DNA of 64,000 nucleotides from assembly GCA_021527695.1 (NCBI GenBank), contig JAKFAO010000011.1:868001-932000 (forward strand). Direction: 5' to 3'. Origin of the DNA: Naematelia aurantialba (Eukaryota; Basidiomycota; Tremellomycetes; Tremellales; Naemateliaceae). Position numbers and translations under genes: made by a program. Each line of letters begins with the position of its first letter. The first letter of the stretch is position 1. Below the pieces are notes generated by a model that worked only from the letters and a program-made list of their open reading frames with translations, was not told where the DNA came from and made no database searches. Below are positions 21,753-29,002 of this stretch, one piece after another.

Positions 21753-22406
21753 ATGTCTACTTTCACTCAGACCACCCTCGACTTTGAGGCACTTGTCGGT
21801 GACATTCCGGTGATGACGCCCGACATTAATGTGGTATCGCTTGACAGTGAGGCGGATGCCGCCGATAGTACTGTATCCACGGGTGTTCCTGGTATCGATT
21901 GCCCTGACCTATTCGACTTTGCGACCGATGTCGGGCTCATGTCGCCCTACTATTCGCCGATTTCGCCCACTACGGCAACTGTCTCTGTTGCGGGTGACAA
22001 TGGGTCGATTGACGGTGATTGTCCCAATGTTGTCACTGATAATTCTGACAATGACACCGTCTACCGGTTCGATGTCGATGCCTATGATGTTCAGGACACA
22101 GTATCCCACCAGGAGTCGCCTGCTTTTCAGGCGGAAAGCGCTGTCCCTGTCCAAGGAACGCCGAACTCGGAAGTCTTGGCGGCGGAAACGGCCGCAAATA
22201 CGGCCGCCAATGCCACTCGAGCCAATGGAGATCTGACACAATTCTTGGCTACCATGCACCAAGCCAGCGTATTGGCAGCGAATGCGGTCGCGCATTTGGT
22301 CGAGAACGCCGACAAGATCTCCAAACGCACCCTCCTAGAGGTGAGTACGCCCAACATTCCAGAGGAAAGCGCTGTCCAGGCAGCCAAGGAATCTTTTGAC
22401 TTGTAA
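21753..22406 (+). CDS. Antisense gene of the inner element, 217 residues, unknown function
   Basis: Runs opposite to gag-pol. ATG 21753 opens MSTFTQTTLDFEALVGDIP. The protein is acidic and rich in Asp, Ser, Val and Thr in its first 150 residues. It ends in an alanine-rich, probably helical part (ETAANTAANATRANGDL, then VLAANAVAHLVENADKIS). No membrane segment, signal peptide or known domain is visible. The stop at 22406 is 19 bp from the pol stop at 22426, so the two genes are tail to tail. A GTGAGTAC sequence near 22342 could be a donor for an optional 39-nt in-frame intron. Extra antisense genes in this position are known in some plant LTR elements. Whether this one is expressed cannot be told from sequence. 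Confidence 0.62.
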   Translation: MSTFTQTTLDFEALVGDIPVMTPDINVVSLDSEADAADSTVSTGVPGIDCPDLFDFATDVGLMSPYYSPISPTTATVSVAGDNGSIDGDCPNVVTDNSDNDTVYRFDVDAYDVQDTVSHQESPAFQAESAVPVQGTPNSEVLAAETAANTAANATRANGDLTQFLATMHQASVLAANAVAHLVENADKISKRTLLEVSTPNIPEESAVQAAKESFDL

Positions 22407-22425
22407 TAGTTTGAAAGTAGTTGCT

Positions 22426-25400
22426 CTACTTGTCTGTGATGCCATGTCGTTGGTGGAAGTCGTTGAGTAGGTCGATGGAGTGCACTAAGTCCTCTGCACT
22501 CTGCCAAGTAGTCTCGTTGTATCCGAGCCATTTAACAAGGTAGCGTCTTGGTGAAGCATAACGCTTGTCAAGTTTTGTGTCGAGTATCGCTTCGACTTCG
22601 TATTCCTCTTCTCCTTCTATTTCGATTGGTGGTGGAGGAGGTTGAATACGAGATGGTATTTTGTTATCGACATATGGTTCCAAGAGTTGTACATGGAATA
22701 CATTATGTATTCGCATGTTTGCTGGTAACTCCAGGCGGTACGCATGTGTGGATAATTTTGCTGAGATCTTGAAGGGTCCTAAGAACCGGTGATCCAGTTT
22801 CTTTGCAGGACGTGTTGTCTTGATGAATTGAGATGACAACCATACTTTATCGCCAACATTGTACTGTGGGATGTTGCTTCGTTTACGGTTAAAGTGTGTC
22901 GCAGCTGTTTCGTTTGCCTTTTCGAGTTCGGTTCGAAGGAAGCTATGGAGCTCCTCTAATTTTGCAGAGTATGCCACTGCAGTAGGCGCAATAACACTCG
23001 AGTCGGCTGGCGTAAAGTCTGCACGTGGATTATACCCTTTGTTGGCAAAGAAGGGTGACACGGTTGTCGACGAGTGTGGTGTATTATTATACGCAAACTC
23101 TGCCAAGGGTAACAAATCGGCCCAATCTTGCTGATGGTATGCCGTGTATAGTCGCAAGTACTGTTCCAATACTTGATTGACGCGCTCAGTCTGTCCATCT
23201 GTCTCGGGATGGAAAGCGGTACTGAGGTGAGACTCCATTCGGAGGAGTTGGGTGAATGCCCGCCAGAATCGAGAGGTAAATTCCGACTCGCGGTCGGAGA
23301 CAATGCTTGTCGGGATTCCGTGTTTAGCAAATACGTGATGTACGTATAATTTTGCAAGCTCCTCAGAAGTCAGATCGGTTGTTGTAGGGATGAAGATTGC
23401 CATTTTGGTTAACCGATCGACAATGACCAGAATGGAATTGAATTTAGAAGAGGCAGGTAGCCACTCTATCAAATCCATCGAAATCGAGGTCCATGGGTAA
23501 GGTGGAACAGGCAAAGACTTGAGAGCACCGTATGGGAGGTGTCGTCGAGTCTTGGTACGGCAGCAAAGGTCGCAACTATCCACGTAGTGATTGATGTAAG
23601 CCTTCATTGAGGGCCACCAATAATTTCGTTGGATCAATTGCAATGTTTTGCGTCGTCCAGGATGTCCTGCTGTAAGGGCATCATGTCGGGATTTCGTCAC
23701 CGATAATCGCAAATCGGGAGGCACATAATACTGCTGGTTATGTCGAAGTAGCTGTTGATCGTCGATCCAGAAGGGATGCTGATCCGAGGGAGTACCTGCT
23801 TTCTCCAGGTAGTCTGTCACTGTAGAGTCTCTCCTGAGACTGTCTCGAAAGGGTTCCAGTTGGGAAGAAATGTCCATTGAAGTACTGGCAACCGCTAAGT
23901 ACTGACCAGGCTTAAGGAGCTGCTGGTAGTTCTGCGGGTTTGACTCGATTGTCAAACTCGATCCACGTTGTAGAGGGTGATAATCCCTGCGTCGAGTAAG
24001 TGCGTCAGGCTTCGTTCCCTGCACGCCAGGTCGGTAATGTATACTGAAATGGAAGTCTGCCAAGAACTCCGACCATCTGGCTTGTCGTCGATTCAGTTGC
24101 TTGGATGTCGTAAAATACTCCAGGCTACGATGATCGGTATAAACCTTGATGGGGTGTTGGGCTCCTTCGAGGTAATGCCGCCACTCTTTGAAAGAGCTAA
24201 CGATGGCCAGCATTTCTTTGTCGTGGATCTCATAGTTGAGCTCGGCTGGTACCATCTTTCGAGACATGAAGGCAATCGGGAATAATTTTCCGTCCTCTTC
24301 ATGTGATAGGATACCTGCCAGCGCATAATCAGAAGCATCGGTTTCCAAAACCAGTTGCTTCTCTGGGTCGAAGTGGCGAAGTAAGTCAGCCGAAGTAAAA
24401 GCTTGTCGTAGCTGTCGACTAGCTTCTTGCTGTTGAGGGCCCCATTCATAGGGTACGTCCCTTTTGGTAAGCTTGACGATGGGTTGGACAATTGTCGAAT
24501 AGTCCTTGATGAAGCGTCGGTAGAAGTTACAGAATCCAAGGAAGGATCTAACTTCGTTCAAGTTGGTTGGCTCGGGCCAATCCAAAATCGTTTGAACCTT
24601 CTTGGTATCCATCGAAATCCCTTGATCACTTATCACAAAGCCGAGGAATTCTATACTGGTTTGGTGAAACTCGCACTTTTCTGCCTTCGCATAAAGGGCT
24701 GTTTCACGCAAACGCTGTAGAACTGCACGGACATGTCTGTGATGATCTTCGAGATTTTGACTGAACACTAAGATGTCGTCCAAGTAGCAAATGACATACT
24801 GATCCAGCATGTCGTGGAAGTTGTGGTTCATGAGGTGTTGAAATGAGGCAGGAGCATTAGTCAAGCCAAACGGCATGACTAAATACTCGTAGAGGCCATA
24901 CCGAGTGCGGAATGCCGTCTTCCACTCATCTCCCTTAGCAATGCGTAGAAGGTTGTATGCACCTCGTAGATCAATCTTTGTGAAGATCTTGGCACTGCAT
25001 AACCGGTCTAGCATTTCCGGGATTAGAGGGAGAGGGTAGCGATTCTTGATGGTGATTCGGTTGAGTCCTCGGTAGTCGACACAGAGGCGTAAGGAGCCAT
25101 CCTTCTTTTTCACAAAGAGGATGGGGGCTCCTGCAGGTGACTCCGAATGTATGATGAAACCTTTCTTGAGGTTCTCATCCAAGTATTCCTTTAATGTGCC
25201 AAGCTCCTTCTCCGAGAGAGAGTAAATTGGTCCCCAGGGTGGTGACTTGCCTTCTTCCAGGGGAATGGTGTGGTCAAATGGTCGATGCTTGGGAAGAGTG
25301 TCTGCCTTCTGTTTGCTGAAGACATCCAGGAAATCGTGATACTCCACTGGGACCATCTGTTTATCGCTGGAACTTGAACTTGTCACCGTCATCAATTGTG

Positions 25401-26010
25401 GTAGCGTTCCTGTTGCAGGTTGTTCCAGGTGGGTATGGCTGGGAGTAATGGTGCGCTGGGCCCAGCTAATGTGAGGGTTGTGCTCTCCGAGCCATGGCAT
25501 GCCTAATACGATGGGGTATGATGGCATGTTCATAACAAGGAAGCGTACCCAACTGGGCTGGAAAGGTTTTTCGAGTTCCAGATGGACCATTGCTTCGTGG
25601 TGAATGACAGAGCGTTGTCCAGCACCATTGATCAGAGAGATTGGGATCGGTCGAATTTTAACGAGCTTGATGTTTTGTTCTTGAGCAAAGCCTTTGTCTA
25701 AGAAATTGTTAGTAGCACCGCTATCAACAAGGGCTTCATAAGTTGGACTTGAGCCAGCAAGTCCGAACTTCAAAGTCAATTGTTGATGGGGAGTATGGTC
25801 TACTGAGAGGGGGTCCAACTGTTCAATACTAGAAACCAACTGCGTAGGAATCTGTGAGGAGGGACACTCCAACCCCAGATTCCTCTTGGGTAAAGGTTGG
25901 AGGTCTAGGCTTTTCCCGTCCCGGAATTGCCTACGTTTGTGTTCTTTGAAGTCGCCTGAGCCGATTGTGTGGACGAGACCCTCTGTCTTGCAGGTGGAGC
26001 TACTGGGCAT
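22426..26010 (-). CDS. Inner element pol (protease, RT, RNase H, integrase, chromodomain)
   Basis: About 1190 open codons. The protease motif ALVDSGATNNF is at residues 93-103. Reverse transcriptase has LCVDYRGLNRITIKNRYPLP and the catalytic YLDD near residue 408. RNase H starts LVLETDASDYALAG near 545. The integrase zinc-binding part is H-x-H..CDLCC near 770-820. The integrase core has the first Asp in WTSISMDLIEWLP, the second in IVSDRESEFTSRF, and the Glu in TDGQTERVNQ. A C-terminal chromodomain reads YEVEAILDTKLDKRYAS, then RRYLVKWLGYNETTWQ. The true N-terminal side joins gag by a -1 shift at GGGAAAA (25911-25917), so residues before that point are not necessarily made from this frame. 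Confidence 0.94.
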   Translation of the reverse strand: MPSSSTCKTEGLVHTIGSGDFKEHKRRQFRDGKSLDLQPLPKRNLGLECPSSQIPTQLVSSIEQLDPLSVDHTPHQQLTLKFGLAGSSPTYEALVDSGATNNFLDKGFAQEQNIKLVKIRPIPISLINGAGQRSVIHHEAMVHLELEKPFQPSWVRFLVMNMPSYPIVLGMPWLGEHNPHISWAQRTITPSHTHLEQPATGTLPQLMTVTSSSSSDKQMVPVEYHDFLDVFSKQKADTLPKHRPFDHTIPLEEGKSPPWGPIYSLSEKELGTLKEYLDENLKKGFIIHSESPAGAPILFVKKKDGSLRLCVDYRGLNRITIKNRYPLPLIPEMLDRLCSAKIFTKIDLRGAYNLLRIAKGDEWKTAFRTRYGLYEYLVMPFGLTNAPASFQHLMNHNFHDMLDQYVICYLDDILVFSQNLEDHHRHVRAVLQRLRETALYAKAEKCEFHQTSIEFLGFVISDQGISMDTKKVQTILDWPEPTNLNEVRSFLGFCNFYRRFIKDYSTIVQPIVKLTKRDVPYEWGPQQQEASRQLRQAFTSADLLRHFDPEKQLVLETDASDYALAGILSHEEDGKLFPIAFMSRKMVPAELNYEIHDKEMLAIVSSFKEWRHYLEGAQHPIKVYTDHRSLEYFTTSKQLNRRQARWSEFLADFHFSIHYRPGVQGTKPDALTRRRDYHPLQRGSSLTIESNPQNYQQLLKPGQYLAVASTSMDISSQLEPFRDSLRRDSTVTDYLEKAGTPSDQHPFWIDDQQLLRHNQQYYVPPDLRLSVTKSRHDALTAGHPGRRKTLQLIQRNYWWPSMKAYINHYVDSCDLCCRTKTRRHLPYGALKSLPVPPYPWTSISMDLIEWLPASSKFNSILVIVDRLTKMAIFIPTTTDLTSEELAKLYVHHVFAKHGIPTSIVSDRESEFTSRFWRAFTQLLRMESHLSTAFHPETDGQTERVNQVLEQYLRLYTAYHQQDWADLLPLAEFAYNNTPHSSTTVSPFFANKGYNPRADFTPADSSVIAPTAVAYSAKLEELHSFLRTELEKANETAATHFNRKRSNIPQYNVGDKVWLSSQFIKTTRPAKKLDHRFLGPFKISAKLSTHAYRLELPANMRIHNVFHVQLLEPYVDNKIPSRIQPPPPPIEIEGEEEYEVEAILDTKLDKRYASPRRYLVKWLGYNETTWQSAEDLVHSIDLLNDFHQRHGITDK

Positions 26011-27131
26011 TTTAGGACCACATGCCCTTTATCACCACAGTAAAGACAGAGGTTATTATCCTTGCGACGTTGATACTCGGCCGGGGTGAGTCTACCTCGT
26101 CGAGTTGTGGTAGAACTCGGCTGGAACGCAGCATGCAGGTTTGTCTGTGGCCTACTAATTGTCGAAGTAGGGCTCGACCTGGTGAAGGTGGTAGGACTGT
26201 GTGAGTAATCCTGTGTGGGGCGGTAGGTACTGAAAGGAGTGAAAGTACTTGTACCTCTGTCAGTCCGTTCGACTTGTCTTTCAAATAGACGAGTATCAAT
26301 GCGGACTGCAGCATCTTGTAGATCCTTGAGCTTCCGAGGTTTACCACTTCGTGAGAGCTCATCCTTGATAGGATCTTTAAGACCCCGGTAGAATTGTGCT
26401 GCCTTTGCTTCATCATTCCACTTGATGGGCACAGCATAACGCATGAATTCCGCAAGGTAGGCGGAAACAGAAGTGCGTTGTCGAAGGGCATACAGTTGTC
26501 GCTCCGCAGTGCCAACCTCATCTGGGTCGCCAAACGTGGTCCTCAGCTCATGACAGAAGCTTTCAAAGCTCTTCATGAAGTCTGGTTGAGGGGAAGCTAC
26601 CACGTAGGGCTGGAACCAGAGGAAGGCCACATCACGGAGGAAAGAACCCATGTAGAAGATCTTGGAAGTCTCGCTGGGGAAGCGAGTAGGCTGGAGGCTG
26701 ATGACCATCATTACTTGAGTAATGAATGTTGACAGTCTGTTGCGTTGACCATTGAAGAACTCGGGACTAGCAACCTTGGGTTCCGATGGTTTGCCAGTGG
26801 TAACCGATGATGCAATGGCTGCACTTGGGGCAAGAGACAAGCCTCGCTCCGGTCGAGGTGTTGTCTCCACTCCATGAGCCACAGCATCTTCGCCATTATG
26901 ACCAGTTGAAGGATCTTCCGGCCAGTCATGATGACGAACTTCTGCAAGAGCAGTATCAAGTTGTTGACGTAGTAACATGTTCTCTTGTTGAAGTTGTGTT
27001 TGTTGAGCAATGAGGGTTTGGAGGGATCCCTCCAGAGCCTGTAACCGGTTGTCGGTAGTCGTAGCCATCACAGATGGTGAGTTGAATGGCGAGGGGGGTT
27101 CCAAGATGGGTTCGGACCGCTTAGGGGGCAT
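25905..27131 (-). CDS. Inner element gag
   Basis: Starts at ATG 27131 (MPPKRSEPILEPPSP), followed by a coiled-coil-like stretch rich in Gln and Leu (LQALEGSLQTLIAQQTQLQQ). Next is a capsid-type region (FFNGQRNRLSTFITQVMMVI ... TTFGDPDEVGTAERQLY ... YAVPIKWNDEAKAAQFYRGL), a Ser/Thr-rich linker and one CCHC zinc knuckle (CLYCGDKGHVVLKC). The stop TAG is at 25905. The last sense codons are GGA AAA GCC, which create a slippery heptamer. The 5' leader between the LTR and this ATG is only 39 bases. Confidence 0.92.
   Translation of the reverse strand: MPPKRSEPILEPPSPFNSPSVMATTTDNRLQALEGSLQTLIAQQTQLQQENMLLRQQLDTALAEVRHHDWPEDPSTGHNGEDAVAHGVETTPRPERGLSLAPSAAIASSVTTGKPSEPKVASPEFFNGQRNRLSTFITQVMMVISLQPTRFPSETSKIFYMGSFLRDVAFLWFQPYVVASPQPDFMKSFESFCHELRTTFGDPDEVGTAERQLYALRQRTSVSAYLAEFMRYAVPIKWNDEAKAAQFYRGLKDPIKDELSRSGKPRKLKDLQDAAVRIDTRLFERQVERTDRGTSTFTPFSTYRPTQDYSHSPTTFTRSSPTSTISRPQTNLHAAFQPSSTTTRRGRLTPAEYQRRKDNNLCLYCGDKGHVVLKCPVAPPARQRVSSTQSAQATSKNTNVGNSGTGKA
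25911..25917 (-). promoter_or_regulatory. Putative -1 ribosomal frameshift site, inner gag-pol
   Basis: G GGA AAA in the gag frame fits the X XXY YYZ slippery consensus. It lies one codon before the gag stop. A -1 slip leads straight into the pol frame (…GKSLDLQPLP). No downstream structure was tested. Confidence 0.65.
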
Positions 27132-27154
27132 GGTGATAACCAATCACAAGCGGG

Positions 27155-27168
27155 AGTCTTTTATTTAT
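27155..27168 (-). promoter_or_regulatory. Self-complementary primer-binding site, inner element
   Basis: The minus strand reads ATAAATAAAAGACT, two bases (GT) inside the 5' LTR. It is the exact reverse complement of AGTCTTTTATTTAT in the LTR at 27503-27516. The LTR site begins about 37 nt after TATAAAAGG (27553-27545), where the RNA would start. No TGG of a tRNA-type primer site is seen. This matches the self-priming scheme known for Tf1-type elements, in which the first bases of the RNA fold back and prime. Confidence 0.85.
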
Positions 27169-27170
27169 AC

Positions 27171-27718
27171 TGTCACGAACCTGTCCCAAGTAGTGATGGC
27201 TTGAGACAGGATGGACCGCAAAGGTTTACTAAGCTTGGCCTACGTCTGACGGGTGTAGACCGTGAAGCTTGTGTATTGGTTGGACAGCAAGCGGTGGCCA
27301 GCCTGGTTGACGAGGTAGCGTCGACCAGGAGTGCGAGATGAGTGTGAGAAGAATGTGAGGAAAGAACGTGAGGGAAGAACGTGAGGGAAGAACGTGAGGA
27401 AAGAATGTGAGGAAAGAATGTGAGGAAAGAATGTGAGGAAAGAATGTGAGGGAAGAACGTGAGGGAAGAACGTGAGGGAAGAATGCGAGGGAAGAACGTG
27501 AGATAAATAAAAGACTGGAGAACTACAAACTACAAAATGCACATCCTTTTATACCTCTGGCATCGTGGCTCTTCCACGCTCATTGTGGCTCTTCCACGCG
27601 TGGTTCAACCACGATAAGTACTTCCACGATAAGACTTTCCACTATTTGCTACTATGAGCTTTTCCACGATGGGTCAAACCACGACGTGGGTCATGACAAT
27701 TCGGACCGGGTCATGACA
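27171..27718 (-). repeat. 5' LTR of the inner element
   Basis: 548 bp. On the minus strand it holds the promoter: TATAAAAGG at 27553-27545 and the inferred RNA start at about 27516. The 13-bp minisatellite (about 27342-27502) would fall in the transcribed leader. Confidence 0.95.
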
Positions 27719-27723
27719 CCTTG
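27719..27723. repeat. Target site duplication of the inner element (right copy)
   Basis: CCTTG directly after ...GGGTCATGACA; pairs with 20850-20854. Confidence 0.93.
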
Positions 27724-28355
27724 AGATTTCGACGAGCCGTACCCCTCTCGTCGGGGTCCCCGAAATTATCCTTAAGATACCTCACAAAGGCATCTCTCGA
27801 CGAAAGCTCGATAGCCGGGGGAACTGCTGTTGCCAATGGTCGAACGGCGTCGAGAGCTACACCTCGTAAGTAACTCATCATGAACGTCACCTTGATCTCC
27901 TCAGTGTAGTACCGAGAGGGCTGAAGCTTGAACACCAGATCACATTCCATAATGAACTGGTTGAGTTTCTCGGGAGCTCGACCATTGAAGGTATCGGGCT
28001 CTCGAGCTTTTGGTTCCTTGAAGTTTGACGAGGGACTCGACGAATCCCTGACGAATCGCTCGCGCTCCCACTGTTGGTGTTGCTGCTGTGTGGCTATGGC
28101 GCTCATATACGCCATCATTTGCTGTTGGAAAACAGCAGGGTCTATGACAGGCGGGACGAAAGGGGTGTGGGAGGCTCGCTCCGGGCTCTGTTGTGGGGAA
28201 GGATCTCGTCGAGACCCCTCTTGTCGCTCGTCGATCTGCTCACCGAAGTCGACGAACGAACCCGAACCCTCGGGGTCCTCTTGAACCCCAGAGTTCAATC
28301 GTCCCTGATCTCGCGCTGCTTGGCGAGTGACTCGTGAGGAAGGTGGAATGGACAT
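27724..28355 (-). pseudogene. Outer element gag, N-terminal part before the inner insertion
   Basis: ATG 28355 opens MSIPPSSRVTRQAARDQGRL. An acidic Ser/Pro-rich head and a Gln-rich helix (VFQQQMMAYMSAIATQQQHQ) follow. Then come capsid blocks EPDTFNGRAPEKLNQFIMEC and YLKDNFGDPDERGTARRNL, where the frame runs into the CCTTG duplication and the inner LTR. The other half of gag is at 20263-20854. With one copy of the duplication removed the frame is continuous, so this gag was intact before the inner insertion. Confidence 0.87.
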
Positions 28356-28389
28356 GGCGTTAACTTGGCTTGATGGTTGTGCGCGGTAA

Positions 28390-28403
28390 CAGCGATCCTC
28401 GAT
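28390..28403 (-). promoter_or_regulatory. Self-complementary primer-binding site, outer element
   Basis: The minus strand reads ATCGAGGATCGCTG, two bases (GT) from the 5' LTR. It is the exact reverse complement of CAGCGATCCTCGAT in the LTR (28645-28658). TATATAG lies 34 nt upstream (28692-28686). The layout is the same as in the inner element but with unrelated bases. Confidence 0.83.
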
Positions 28404-28405
28404 AC

Positions 28406-28819
28406 TGTCACGATGCTCCGGTCTAACTTCGGCGACCTGGGACCGCTGCACAACGACTGGCTTGGAAATGGACGAGTTCCGCGCGAACTCGTTGAGAGAA
28501 TGAGGAAAGCCTTGACTTGGGACTGGGACGTGGAGTTGGGGGGGACGTGGACTGAGACCTGGGCGATCTAGAAGAACTCAGATGAGTGGTTGTAGACCCG
28601 TCGAAGTTAGAGCGAGATCGTTGGGTCTTGGACTATGGGACTCAATCGAGGATCGCTGAGGAACCTCACTACAATCCGGTAAATTCTATATACTCTCGTC
28701 GAGACGAGTAGATACTCGCTCAACCTAGACGAGTTCCTCAAGCCCCACGTGACAGCCATGCCGCCATCCCGGTCGCGTGGATAGTCACGTGACGACTCGA
28801 CGACGTCTCCGTCATGACA
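28406..28819 (-). repeat. 5' LTR of the outer element
   Basis: 414 bp, matching 16252-16665 without a difference that I can see. It carries TATATAG at 28692-28686 and the inferred RNA start at about 28658 on the minus strand. Confidence 0.93.
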
Positions 28820-28824
28820 CAATT
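28820..28824. repeat. Target site duplication of the outer element (right copy)
   Basis: CAATT after ...CCGTCATGACA; pairs with 16247-16251. Confidence 0.93.
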
Positions 28825-28833
28825 GCTGGCCAC

Positions 28834-28882
28834 CCTCGCAGTGGAAAGTCTGACAGCAAGCCTGCTGTTGGAGCAGTGACAT
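28834..28882 (-). pseudogene. First exon of the zinc-finger gene, stranded upstream of the retroelement
   Basis: ATG 28882 opens MSLLQQQACCQTFHCEG. A GTGGCC donor starts at 28833. Without the retroelement and one CAATT, this donor and the acceptor ending at 16227 enclose a 34-nt intron. The join is in phase: GAG G plus CT TGT CAA gives ...HCEGACQHLFDNPNL. The exon is 120 bp downstream of the MON1 stop, on the same strand. Confidence 0.6.
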
Positions 28883-29002
28883 TAGAAATCAAACAGAGAC
28901 GCTGATGGGATTTCGATGGTAGGAAGGAAGCCTGGAGCCCCGCAATCTAGAGTTACCTGCATGGTAGAAATATACAGGAGGGAGGGGCCCAACTAGCAGT
29001 CA

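Larger units (their letters stand above)
20855..27718 (-). mobile_element. Inner Ty3/gypsy chromovirus, full length, inserted in the outer gag
   Basis: 6864 bp bounded by two 548-bp LTRs with TG...CA ends and a CCTTG target duplication. On the minus strand the order is 5' LTR, self-complementary primer site, gag (27131-25905), pol in the -1 frame (to 22426), a plus-strand gene (21753-22406), a 43-bp tandem repeat block, a polypurine tract (AGGGGGGA on the minus strand next to 21402) and the 3' LTR. All coding frames are open and the LTRs look identical, so it is a candidate active element. A chromodomain at the end of pol places it among the chromoviruses. Confidence 0.95.
16252..28819 (-). 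mobile_element. Outer Ty3/gypsy LTR retrotransposon, interrupted by a second element
   Basis: Two 414-bp LTRs in the same orientation bound the element, with TG...CA ends and CAATT target duplications. Coding runs on the minus strand: gag from 28355, then pol ending at 17219. A 6864-bp inner element plus its 5-bp duplication sits in gag, so the outer element alone is about 5.7 kb. Protease, reverse transcriptase and RNase H are present, but integrase stops just after the start of its zinc-binding part and no chromodomain follows. A short spliced open frame lies on the plus strand near the 3' LTR. By eye the two LTRs are identical over their whole length, which implies a recent insertion. Confidence 0.93.
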
